DNA of 8,529 nucleotides, taken from NCBI GenBank assembly GCA_900539175.1, contig UQAW01000113.1, forward strand, positions 1 to 8,529, given 5' to 3'. This document shows positions 1 through 6,659 of the stretch, piece after piece (position 1 is the first letter of the stretch; the number at the start of each line of letters is the position of its first letter). This stretch comes from an uncultured Lachnospiraceae bacterium (lineage in GTDB: Bacteria > Bacillota > Clostridia > Lachnospirales > Lachnospiraceae). The notes below the pieces were generated by a model. The model was not told the DNA's origin. It saw nothing but the letters and a program-made list of their open reading frames with translations, and searched no databases. A program made the position numbers and the translations under genes.

Positions 1-135
1 TATAGCAAATTTTTTCAGCACTGTAAAGTATTGTTACTAACCGGATGAAGTACTAGATTCTTTTTTCGTTTTTTACTGATAGTCTTCTTTGAGAAAAATA
101 TATTCTTCCATTTCTTCTTGAAGTTCCAAAAGCAG

Positions 136-396
136 TTGAACAGTTTACAATACACGGGACAAATTAAACAACAATTAGTTGATCTGTACCATTCTTGAAA
201 ATGCAGATGCGATATCTGACGCGAGTAAGGCATTTTCCATTCCTTGTTTGATAAGTGGGTAAAACAGACGAAAAATCCAGTACTTTCCATAAAAAACAAC
301 TGTACATCAAAGCAGACGAAACTGCTAAGACTTGTAAAAAACCTGCAGCTTAAAATGATGAATGACATTTTAAAACAGATGGTGCTGCTCTTATGA
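136..396 (+). pseudogene. IS3-family orfA remnant
   Basis: Decayed helix-turn-helix subunit (OrfA) of an IS3-family transposase. One + frame, beginning near a TTG at 136, reads QYTGQIKQQLVDLYHS, then a stop, then pieces matching the rest of the OrfA fold: WVKQTKNP near 250 and a leucine-zipper-like end, LVKNLQLKMMNDILKQ, near 335-380. This is the normal order of an OrfA: HTH, then a leucine zipper with the LKxxNDILK motif. At least three in-frame stops interrupt it (after YHS, and two in the DI*RE* stretch), and no ATG start remains. The frame ends with TGA at 394-396, where the ATG of a downstream frame overlaps, resembling the orfA/orfB junction of living IS3 elements. Family assignment rests on recalled motifs, not on a search. 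Confidence 0.6.
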
Positions 397-760
397 AGGA
401 GAATCTTCGTCTGCACAAAGAACCGGAAGAAGCCAGAAAGGAAAATCTCTTTTAAAAAAAGTAGCTAAAAATCAGATTCCATCTATTTATCATGAGCATC
501 GCGGTGTCCATGGTTATCATCAAATGAAGACGTATCTTGAACGCAGAGGTATCGAGTTCAGTGCACTGACTGCCCATCAATATGTGAATACAGAAAAAGA
601 ACTATATACAGCGGTTGAGAAATTTTCCTATACAACCTATAATCATACCAGCCCTCATTCATACACCCATTATAGACACCATTTGAGTCACGGAAAGCTA
701 CATGAACTGTTTCAAGATTTTGAACTGGAAGGCAGCCATGCCAAAGGGACATGCTCTTGA
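397..760 (+). pseudogene. IS3-family orfB remnant, core deleted
   Basis: Remnant of the IS3 transposase OrfB that should follow the OrfA relic. From about 475 the frame reads SIYHEHRGVHGYHQMKTYLE and then a TAHQYVNTE stretch, which resembles the N-terminal HTH region of OrfB (IxxxxxGxYGYRxM...TVxRYMN). It then runs directly into FSYTTYNHTSPHSYTHYR at about 625-680, which resembles the extreme C-terminus of OrfB (YNxxRPHSxxxYxTP). The roughly 150-residue DDE integrase core expected between these parts is missing, so an internal deletion is inferred. Upstream the frame is interrupted by stops in the A-rich stretch near 450-465. The open stretch from 524 to 760 is a survivor of this decay, not a working gene. 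The joined C-terminal piece is the less certain part. Confidence 0.5.
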
Positions 761-879
761 TCAGGGCAGGTCTGAAATACTATGCTGATACAATCCGATT
801 TTAGCCATAATTATTACAAAAAAGCTTGACCACAACAATAGAACAATCCAAACAGCATACACCTAAAATATCCTATACT

Positions 880-1471
880 CTGTCTCATATTTCATTTATG
901 GTGGTGTCACGTAAACGGGGCACGTGAGTTTACTATGAAACAAAACAAAAGCAGAACTGGTATCTGACATCACGGAAATCTTTCAGACAATCCTCGATAA
1001 TTATGGCACACATAAAATAAAGAAAGAGCTGATGTCCTAAGAAAAAAGAGTAGGGAAACAATGAAATTACACATATGCACTTGTTGACCTCTTTAACCTG
1101 GAAATCTTAGGGTACAACGCAGGAGACATAAAACAGCGGTACTTGTAAACGAGACATTCCAAGACGTAGAAGGATGCCTGCAGAATATCTGCCTGTTTTA
1201 TACAAACCGGGAGAACGAGTTTAAAAACAACACGATAGAATAACTGCTGTAAACGTTTGAGGTGGGACATTCCCTGAGTCCTAAAGGATACCCATACGAT
1301 AATGCAGTAGCAGAGGTGACATTTAAAATCATAAAGATAAAATTCGCGTAGACTGAAATATTTGCGAATCTAAAACAACTAAAACTGAAACCATGGGATT
1401 ATGTGCATTGGAATAGCCATCACAGAATACATTATTCTTTAGGGCATCAAATTTTCCAATATATATTATAA
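880..1471 (+). pseudogene. IS3-family (IS150-like) orfB remnant
   Basis: Second IS3-family OrfB relic. N-terminal pieces are visible as VYYETKQ near 930 and, in another frame, ILDNYGTHKIKKEL near 990-1030 (usual NNYGxRKIKxEL). The sequence then jumps to YALVDLFNLEILGYNAGD near 1073-1128, so the segment carrying the first catalytic Asp is gone. After a frameshift come CLFYTNRENEFKNNTIE, HSLSPKGYPYDNAVAE and WNSHHRIHYSLGHQ, the canonical end of the rve core. The second catalytic Asp (HTDRGSEF in active relatives) is Asn here, while the last Glu (NAVAE) survives. Several TAA/TAG stops lie in frame. The enzyme is certainly inactive. Its core is a close relative of the - strand relic at 2273-2683. 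Confidence 0.75.
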
Positions 1472-1559
1472 CTCCAAAAAGCGTTAGCACTCCATTTTGT
1501 TAATATCCTGCACACTTCTACTTATTCCATACTCCTGCATAGCTGAGGAATTAAGCGTT

Positions 1560-2153
1560 TCATTTAGCCACAATTTCGCAGTACTTACGATAAAATGTAG
1601 AAGGTGCCATTGACAATTTTCGAGCTGCTGATCTGATAGTAAAATCGCCATTTATATATGCATTGCATATTTCCATGAAATTAGATGGAAGCTCAATTGG
1701 TTTGCGTCCAAATTGAACTCCTTTTGCTTTTGCAGCAGCGATGCCCTCTGCTTGCCGAACCTTTATGTTTGTCCTCTCATTCTCTGCAACAAAGGCTAAA
1801 AGCTGCAAAACAATATCTGCTATAAATGTCCCCATCAAATTCTTCTGTTGCCGAGTATCCAATAATGGCATATCCAAAACAACGATATCAACGCCCTTTT
1901 GCTTCGTTAATGTCCTCCATTGATTTTGGATTTCCTCGTAATTTCTGCCAAGCCTATCAATACTTTTTATACAAAGAACATCACCGGCTTTAAGCTTTTT
2001 TAAGAGTTTTTTGTACTCAGGTCTATTGAAATTTTTACCACTTTGTTTTTCGGTGAAGATTTTCATTGGAACATTTAATTGATTCAATGCTATCCTTTGC
2101 CGATCCTCATTCTGATCTGCGCTCGAGACTCTTATATAACCATAATTTTTCAT
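1560..2153 (-). CDS. Small serine recombinase (resolvase/invertase family)
   Basis: Intact 197-residue serine recombinase of the Hin/Tn3-resolvase type, which cuts and rejoins DNA through a phosphoserine link. The N-terminus YGYIRVSSADQNEDRQ carries the nucleophile Ser10 and Arg8. The conserved KSIDRLGR motif at 63-70 supplies the active-site arginines. The long E-helix region follows at about 105-135 (FVAENERTNIKVRQ), then the FGRKPIELP linker at about 148-156 and a C-terminal HTH at about 169-190 (TIRSAARKLSMAPSTFYRKY). Length fits the family. The ATG at 2151-2153 is chosen over an upstream in-frame ATG because a perfect AGGAGG lies 7 bases before it. Neighbours are decayed IS3 relics on both sides, so no partner gene or target site is evident. 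It could resolve cointegrates or invert DNA; the sequence does not say which. Confidence 0.93.
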   Translation of the reverse strand: MKNYGYIRVSSADQNEDRQRIALNQLNVPMKIFTEKQSGKNFNRPEYKKLLKKLKAGDVLCIKSIDRLGRNYEEIQNQWRTLTKQKGVDIVVLDMPLLDTRQQKNLMGTFIADIVLQLLAFVAENERTNIKVRQAEGIAAAKAKGVQFGRKPIELPSNFMEICNAYINGDFTIRSAARKLSMAPSTFYRKYCEIVAK

Positions 2154-2160
2154 ATACTTT

Positions 2161-2166
2161 CCTCCT
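2161..2166 (-). promoter_or_regulatory. Ribosome binding site fixing the recombinase start
   Basis: AGGAGG on the - strand, 7 bases upstream of the ATG at 2151-2153. It decides against the upstream in-frame ATG at 2178-2180, which would add nine residues (MCFSLGGKY) not seen in the family and would place this site inside the coding region. Confidence 0.85.
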
Positions 2167-2212
2167 AAACTAAAACACAATACTCGCTTCTTAAAGCAAA
2201 CACCGCATCAAT

Positions 2213-2254
2213 ATTCTACTGTATAATTGTTAATATTGTAATATGTATTGTCAA
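2213..2254 (-). promoter_or_regulatory. Possible promoter of the serine recombinase
   Basis: Two overlapping sigma-A-like arrangements can be read on the - strand upstream of the recombinase. One is a perfect TTGACA (2249-2254) with AACAAT 17 bases further on. The other is TTACAA (2236-2241) with TAGAAT (2213-2218), also at 17 bases. Both would give a leader of about 50-70 bases before the AGGAGG. The TTGACA lies just beyond the decayed 3' end of the IS3 relic, so the promoter may have been formed or brought by that IS end. The region is very AT-rich, so chance matches are likely and the -10 choice is open. Confidence 0.4.
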
Positions 2255-2272
2255 GATATTTTAGACAACTTT

Positions 2273-2683
2273 TTAAGGCTTTTCTCTATATTCCACAGGT
2301 ACCAAATATCCCAGAGAAAAATAGATCCGATAATGATTATATCAATTTACATAATCTTGTAACTCACCTTTAGCTTCTGCCACTGGTTTATCGTAGTGGC
2401 ATCCTATATGACTCAGGGAACATTCCATTTCAAATGTTTCTAAAAGTTCCTCCATCGTACTGTTTTTAAACTCATTCCCATGTTCTGTATATAACAGATG
2501 CATATCCTGCAGGCTTCCTTCCATGCTTCAGAATGCCTCCTTTACAAGTTTCGCCGTTTTATGTCTCCCCACACTGTGCTCTATGATTCCCCTGCTAAAG
2601 CGACCTGCAAATACGCAATTGCAATTCAGCATTTTATTTACTTCCAAAGCTGCTATGCTTCCGACAAATTCAATAAGGCTTCG
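2273..2683 (-). pseudogene. IS3-family orfB remnant, reverse orientation
   Basis: Third IS3 OrfB relic, - strand, covering the rve core and C-terminus. In one frame from 2683 downward it reads LEVNKMLNCNCVFAGRFSRG (usual VRVNNKWNYICLLVDLFNRE), GRHKTAKLVKEAF, a TGA stop, then SMEGSLQDMHLLYTEHGNEF, MEELLETFEMECSLSHIG and HYDKPVAEA. It then skips to GELQDYVN, a TGA (TGG to TGA at the usual VNWYN), and YNHYRIYFSLGYLVPVEY, ending at TAA 2273-2275. About 25 residues are missing after VAEA, and the HTDRGSEF Asp is replaced by Glu. It is inactive. It is clearly related to the + strand relic at 880-1471: both share (D/R)HKTA..LV.E.F, LQ(N/D)(I/M), ENEFKNxT-type and LLETFE segments, with the obvious substitutions. 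Confidence 0.75.
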
Positions 2684-2758
2684 GCATCAAATAAAATAAC
2701 GTTTATCCCGTCAGATTTTTGATACCTAAGCCTTTTATGTTACCATTATCTTGTACCA

Positions 2759-3566
2759 CTGAAAAAAGACAGATCTCAACTGTCCCAAGTCGTCCGTCTC
2801 TCCTTTTATTCCAGATAGTTTAGTTTCACCGGACTCGGAACAAACTCCGCACTTACACCGACACGGCATCACATGGCACCACTGCCGCTGAAATCTACCA
2901 TACACTACTCTGCAACGGAAACATCCATATCAATAAAGTCTTATATGAGATACCATGTACGGACCTTGGCTTACGGATGCAGCCGGAAAGAAGCTTATCT
3001 ATTTTATTGCCCTCATTGATGATGCCAGCAGGTTTATTGTTGCTGCTGGCATCCTTTTTAACGACAGTTTTAAAAACCTCATAACTGTCATCCGGTCAGT
3101 GGTATCTAATTTGAGACCTCCCAGACTTTTCACGTTCCATAATGGTCCAAGCTACCGGAATAAACAACTGGAACTCCTTGTTGCCTGCATTGGTTCTTCT
3201 ATCCATTATTGCAAACCCTCTTTACCCCAACTGAAAAAAGTAAGATAGAACTCTGGTTTTTAGTGTAAAAATGCAATATTTAGCTTCTCTGGATATAAGA
3301 AACTTTCACTCCCTTGAAGAACTGTGCAGGGATTTTTTCTGATATATTTCCTGCTACACTCAAACAAACAATGCACTCATCCCTAAATGGACAGACTCTG
3401 TAAAACCGCTACTTTTCTGAGCCTGAAGATTCCGCAGGCTCTCCACGGAAAACATCAGAAAGAATTTCTTCTGGAAACAGAACACCGGAGTTCTGCTGAT
3501 AATATCATTGTCATAAATAAGACTGAATATGAAGTCCATTATCGGCATGCGAAACAGCGGATCACT
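2759..3566 (+). pseudogene. Mu/IS481-like DDE recombinase remnant
   Basis: Decayed DDE-type integrase/transposase of the Mu-type group that travels with an ExeA/TniB-like ATPase. Pieces in order: LKKDRSQLSQVVRLSFYSR (2759 on, then a stop), DTASHGTTAAEIYHTLL and NGNIHINKV (about 2860-2940). After a frameshift comes DTMYGPWLTDAAGKK, then LIYFIALIDDASRFIVAAG (about 2949-3053) and FTFHNGPSYRNKQLELLVA, followed by a stop at about 3246. In a second frame there is YLASLDIRNFHSLEELCRDF, and in a third FLLETEHRSSADNIIVINKT and YEVHYRHAKQRIT up to about 3566. The second catalytic Asp (FDNG in relatives) is His (FHNG). Stops and at least three frameshifts make it non-functional. The family call rests on recalled GPWLTDADGKK, LIDDASRF and YEVHYRFAKQ motifs, and the fit is good. 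Confidence 0.72.
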
Positions 3567-3854
3567 CCCTTGATCGTGATCAATGAAGCAACCATGCTCG
3601 ACCATAAAGTATTATCAGATCTTCAGCTGATACATAACTTTGAAATGGATTTCGGGAATCTTTCTGTCGTACTTCTAGTGGAACAGCTACGACTGAACAT
3701 TACACTTAACCAGAGTACACACAAGTCCCTACGTCAGGAAATTGTGATAAATTGCCACATGAGCGGCATTACCAAAGAAGAATACTACAAATATATCCTC
3801 CGTAAAATGAAGGGGGACGGAAACCGTCAGACAGTATTAATGCCAATACTGTAA
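3567..3854 (+). pseudogene. AAA ATPase (ExeA/TniB-like) C-terminal remnant
   Basis: The open frame that carries the end of the DDE recombinase continues without a break into the second half of an AAA ATPase, the usual partner gene of that recombinase. Visible parts are a Walker B-like PLIVINEATMLDHK (Asn where ExeA-type proteins have Asp), VLSDLQLIHNFEMD, a sensor-like VVLLVEQLRLNITLN and SLRQEIVINCHMSGITKEEYYKYIL (relatives: LRQRIxxxxxxxGLTxEExxxYI). The N-terminus with Walker A is absent, as is the rest of the recombinase C-terminus. A deletion therefore fused two neighbouring genes in frame near 3564-3570. The resulting 155-codon open frame (3387-3854) is a fossil chimera. The region 3855-4033 may hold further scraps of the ATPase tail, which I could not place firmly. 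Confidence 0.65.
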
Positions 3855-4033
3855 AGAAAGCTGTGGAAGATAATCGATTGAGATAAAGACCAACAGAGCC
3901 ATAAACAATTCTATGTATGTTGCTCAATTATTTAACTCAACAACTGCTTTTTAGTATACCCGTCACACTATCTGGATCTGCGCTTGCCTCCAGCTAAACT
4001 GACGCAAACGACTCCAAATAATTCGCTGAATGA

Positions 4034-4357
4034 CACTATTCAGAAACGCCCAAGACTAAGAACGACATACAACAAATCCCCATGATAAAGGATGCTTACT
4101 AAGCGTTAAAACGTGTGACTGAAGAATCGAGATAATGACGCCCCGTTTAGCGTTATGGACTACAAAATTCCCTGTTCCCCAAAAATGAGGGTATGCCTCA
4201 GGTGTCAGCTAATTATGCCAGTATGTTGAAAGGGATTGTGAAGAAGTACAACAATCAGAATAAAGACCAGATGCCGAACATTGCAATGACCTTGAACTAT
4301 TATGCCCATACGACCTCCAATTCGGCAAAGGCTGAAATGGAACAGTTAGCAGCATAA
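4034..4357 (+). pseudogene. Tyrosine recombinase (integrase) C-terminal remnant
   Basis: A single + frame reads SETPKTKNDIQQIPMIKDAY, a stop, ALKRVTEESR, further stops, LFPKNEGMPQVSANYASMLK, GIVKKYNNQNKDQMPNI and AMTLNYYAHTTSNSAKAEME, ending QLAA at TAA 4355-4357. This is the order of the catalytic domain of phage/ICE integrases: the TKTxxxxRxIPM beta-hairpin with its Lys, the MPxVxxNY helix, and the C-terminal tyrosine helix. The segment that should carry H-x-x-R-H and the second His (TPHxxRHTFCT...IMGHxNI) is missing exactly between MPNI and AMTLNYYAH. The nucleophile-type Tyr remains. Four in-frame stops confirm a dead gene. It is a different recombinase from the intact one at 4913-6145 and points the opposite way. 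The beginning of the gene is not recognisable. Confidence 0.75.
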
Positions 4358-4445
4358 CAAAATCGGTGCTTTTACTACCACTATACTACTTTTAGATTGA
4401 AAATTATGCCGAAACGCACAAGGATATATCAAGTATCTCCCGAAA

Positions 4446-4495
4446 TGACAAATGGCGAAAACGCCTTAAAATCCAAGACTTATCACCATTTGTCA
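4446..4495. repeat. Perfect 10-bp inverted repeat with inner hairpin
   Basis: TGACAAATGG (4446-4455) is matched exactly by its reverse complement CCATTTGTCA (4486-4495) across 30 bases. A second small stem, GGCG-AAAA-CGCC, overlaps its left arm at 4454-4465. It follows the dead integrase by about 90 bases, so it may be an end or regulatory structure left from that older element. There is no T-run right after the right arm, so it is not an obvious terminator. Confidence 0.6.
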
Positions 4496-4704
4496 AGATA
4501 TGAAAAGATCATCTAAAAATTTGCTTGAGGTTCATACGAAAATTATTGTCAATTTGTTGCCAAATCAGAATTAAAGTGCCACGCCCCTTAATATTACGGA
4601 GTTTATTTGTCTAATGACTTCATCGTCGGGACGAAATCGTCCACTCACGACTTAATTCCATTTTGTAAATTTTATCGCCTATGAATGGGCTTTTATTCAA
4701 CCTC

Positions 4705-4777
4705 TTTACACCATTCCCACTTGTTTCGTGAAGGTAAAAATGAGGTTTGGTGTAAAAATTGGTGTAAATGGTGTATA
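4705..4777. repeat. GGTGTAAA repeat cluster, candidate integrase arm sites
   Basis: GGTGTAAA occurs at 4749-4756 and 4761-4768, with a variant GGTGTATA at 4770-4777. The inverted copy TTTACACC is at 4705-4712, so there are four sites in 73 bases. Direct copies are 12 and 9 bases apart, close to one helical turn. They lie about 136-208 bases beyond the stop codon of the Tn916-like integrase. Tn916-type integrases bind short direct repeats near the element ends with an N-terminal arm-binding domain, and this integrase has that domain. Assignment as arm sites is inference from position and repetition. Confidence 0.5.
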
Positions 4778-4912
4778 TCCTTATTTAGTTTTGGGTTTTA
4801 TAGCATTGCCATCAGTCCTGTATTTCATACTACCACTTTCTCGTCATAAAGTAAAGAAAGCACACACCATATCTCTACAGCATATGCTCTCTTTCTGATT
4901 TTCTATAACTAT

Positions 4913-6145
4913 TTACTGATTAAATTGTAATTCTAATCCCTCAAACTCTGACTTTCTTAATTCCTTTGTTACATCTGTGTAAATGTTCAATGTCGTGGAT
5001 ACGTCTTTGTGTCCTAGTGCGTCCTGAATAACTTTAACATTTACACCGGCTTCGCACATTCTTGTAGTAAATGTATGTCTAAGGGAATGACAGCTAAAGT
5101 GAGGAAGTAAAACCTCTGGATTTTCACTTTCCAGAAACTGCTTATCATTACAATTTCTTATGATACGACGGATTGCTTTATTGAGGGTTGCTTGATGTTG
5201 CGGCTGACCAAAACGATTTACAAAAACAAAATCCGTGTATCCGTCAACCGTAGCTTCACAATGCAGTCCGAGAAGTTCCTGCCTTTCTTTTTCCATTAAA
5301 AATGCTTCTTTCACAAATTCAAGCATAGGAACTTGTCGCATACCTGCCGGAGTTTTGGTTGTATTCACATTGAAATAGCAGCCTTTCTTGCTTCCTTCTG
5401 TTCTGTGGTCATAATAAACCAGTGTATGATTCACATCTATAATCCCTTCTTCTAAATCTATATCACACCACCTAAGTCCGGTTAGTTCTCCCACACGCAA
5501 CCCTGTTCCAACCATAACCGCAAATATCGGATACCAGTACTGTGCTTCCGGTGTATTCTTCAGATAATCCAGAAAAAGTTCCTGCTCCGGTTTAGTTAAT
5601 GCCCTGCGTTTTTCAGTCTTAAAACAATGTGATTTTTTCAATTCACGCAAAACATTGTCCGTTGGATTGCTTCTGATATAATCATCATCTACTGCCATTT
5701 CAAAGACCTGATGTAGAACGGTATGTATGCTATCAATCGTTGCGGGTTTCAGATGTCTTTCATCAACAAGACTGTTGTAATATCTTTTTATATCAGTCTT
5801 TTTTATAGACATTATGAATTGAGAACCAATCTGATTACGCACGAATGTCTCGTACATATATTTGTAATTCTCAAAAGTATTATTCTTTATTCCACGTTTC
5901 AAATCTCTCCAAAGTTCATACATATCGTTAAGTGATGTATAGCGAGCTTCTGCCTTGATACCGTCTTTCTTGTCCTTGTCAATTTCATCTTCCTTATATC
6001 TTAAATCATCCAAGTTCCTTGCATAAATACAATGTCTTTTACGGTTCTCATCTGTCCATCGGAATTGATAAGTCCCGTCCGGACGTTGCGATTCCCCTTT
6101 GCGGAGAACCTTTCTTGATTTATCTTTTCTTTTAGTATTTGCCAT
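4913..6145 (-). CDS. int: Tn916-type tyrosine integrase
   Basis: Complete 410-residue site-specific recombinase that integrates and excises the element by strand exchange through a phosphotyrosine link. Domains in order: an arm-binding N-terminal domain (about 1-60, with LRKGESQRPDGTYQFRW as in Tn916 Int), a SAM-like core-binding domain (about 70-160), and a catalytic domain (about 180-400). Catalytic residues are visible: Arg217 in GTGLRVGE, Lys264 in NTTKTPAGMRQVP, His353 and Arg356 in CHSLRHTFTTR, His379 in ALGHKD, and nucleophile Tyr389 in LNIYTDV. Length matches Tn916 Int (about 405). AGGAGG lies 7 bases before the ATG and overlaps the stop of the upstream Xis-like gene, so the two are translationally linked. 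No stops or frameshifts are seen. Symbol int is used in the generic sense. Confidence 0.96.
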   Translation of the reverse strand: MANTKRKDKSRKVLRKGESQRPDGTYQFRWTDENRKRHCIYARNLDDLRYKEDEIDKDKKDGIKAEARYTSLNDMYELWRDLKRGIKNNTFENYKYMYETFVRNQIGSQFIMSIKKTDIKRYYNSLVDERHLKPATIDSIHTVLHQVFEMAVDDDYIRSNPTDNVLRELKKSHCFKTEKRRALTKPEQELFLDYLKNTPEAQYWYPIFAVMVGTGLRVGELTGLRWCDIDLEEGIIDVNHTLVYYDHRTEGSKKGCYFNVNTTKTPAGMRQVPMLEFVKEAFLMEKERQELLGLHCEATVDGYTDFVFVNRFGQPQHQATLNKAIRRIIRNCNDKQFLESENPEVLLPHFSCHSLRHTFTTRMCEAGVNVKVIQDALGHKDVSTTLNIYTDVTKELRKSEFEGLELQFNQ

Positions 6146-6156
6146 TGTGTTACCTC

Positions 6157-6408
6157 CTACAATTCTGTGCTTGAGTCAATAAACTCCTCTAACTTCTCTC
6201 GTATAATTAAAAGCCTGTCGCTTCTTGCAATTCTGAAACTGCAATCCTTATCCATCAATAGTGCCTTTAATCTTCGCTCTCCAATACCTGAATAAGCAGC
6301 CGCTTCCTCGACCGTAAGACATTTCTTTTCCCAAATCGGTATATCCTCCGGTGGTTGCAATAGCTGTTGCTGATATTCATAAAGTTCAGAACCATCTATT
6401 TTGTACAT
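6157..6408 (-). CDS. Tn916 Xis-like excisionase A (next to int)
   Basis: 83-residue winged-helix excisionase-like protein. From residue 23, IPIWEKKCLTVEEAAAYSGI aligns directly with Tn916 Xis ([20 protein letters not shown]), followed by GERRLKAL and a wing/C-terminal helix REKLEEFID. Xis proteins bend DNA at the element ends and push the integrase towards excision. This copy holds the normal xis position, 11 bases upstream of int. It has, however, lost the IKRKxFE motif typical of Xis and of the three paralogues upstream: here it reads IIREKLEEF, with one of the two basic positions retained. It also has about 20 extra N-terminal residues rich in Gln and Pro. GGAGG sits 7 bases before the ATG. 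The gap to paralogue B is 14 bases. Confidence 0.85.
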   Translation of the reverse strand: MYKIDGSELYEYQQQLLQPPEDIPIWEKKCLTVEEAAAYSGIGERRLKALLMDKDCSFRIARSDRLLIIREKLEEFIDSSTEL

Positions 6409-6422
6409 CTACATTCCTCCCC

Positions 6423-6659
6423 TCAAATAGAACACATCTGGTCTAAATATTCTTCAAATTGTTTGCGTTTAATTAGAGTTCTTTTCCCAATTTTCAATGT
6501 AAATTGTTTTGCTTCCGGTTGCTTTGTAAGTTCTCGTATTGTTTCTCTACCAATGCCCGTATATGCATACATTTCATCAATAGAAAGTGCTATCTTATGC
6601 CACAACGGAACGCTCTCGCTTTTACTGGAAAACCACTCATCATTCAATCTGTTCATCAT
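6423..6659 (-). CDS. Tn916 Xis-like excisionase B
   Basis: 78-residue Xis-like protein, the closest of the four to Tn916 Xis at the C-terminal end. VPLWHKIALSIDEMYAYTGI (residues 17-36) matches the IPIWxxxxLTIEEAxxY helix-turn-helix, and IKRKQFEEYLD (63-73) matches IKRKQFEKIID of Xis. The start is the ATG at 6657-6659 or the adjacent ATG at 6654-6656. Both follow GGAGGTG, and a longer open frame extending to 6758 is rejected because it lacks a ribosome binding site and runs through gene C. The start overlaps the last 20 bases of gene C, so translational coupling is likely. Function as an excision or directionality factor is inferred from family and context. Confidence 0.85.
   Translation of the reverse strand: MMNRLNDEWFSSKSESVPLWHKIALSIDEMYAYTGIGRETIRELTKQPEAKQFTLKIGKRTLIKRKQFEEYLDQMCSI

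Larger units (their letters stand above)
4358..4912. other. Non-coding junction between relics and intact element
   Basis: No credible gene in 555 bases on either strand. It contains a TACTAC-rich stretch just after the dead integrase (4373-4390), a 10-bp inverted repeat with a 30-base centre (4446-4495), a GGACGA/TCGTCC dyad (4629-4642), a short stem with T-run at about 4671-4696, four GGTGTAAA-type repeats (4705-4777) and a 10-bp palindrome, AGCATATGCT (4879-4888). In Tn916-like elements the integrase gene lies next to one end, with its arm sites and the crossover core between the gene and the host DNA. The end of the intact element is therefore expected in this stretch, but the exact att core cannot be fixed from one end. 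Confidence 0.55.

Noticed and set aside
15..416. 133-codon open frame on the - strand
   Set aside because: It lies antisense to the IS3 orfA relic, has low-complexity Phe/Ser/Lys composition, no ribosome binding site and no recognisable motif.
1067..1270. 67-codon - strand frame resembling the + strand frame at 2498-2722
   Set aside because: The likeness arises because both are antisense shadows of the related IS3 orfB relics. Neither is a gene.
4671..4696. GCCTAT/ATGGGC stem followed by TTTTATT on the + strand as a terminator
   Set aside because: The stem is only six pairs with a two-base gap, and no + strand gene leads into it, so it was not called as a terminator.
4373..4837. TACTACCACT occurring at 4373-4382 and again at 4828-4837 as possible att direct repeats
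   Set aside because: Only 10 bases match in AT-rich DNA with different flanks. Over 500 bases this can be chance, and the first copy probably belongs to the dead integrase's own repeat stretch (TACTAC twice, 11 bases apart).
4879..4888. AGCATATGCT palindrome just after the integrase stop
   Set aside because: A 10-bp palindrome with no T-run and no partner site is too little to call a terminator or binding site.
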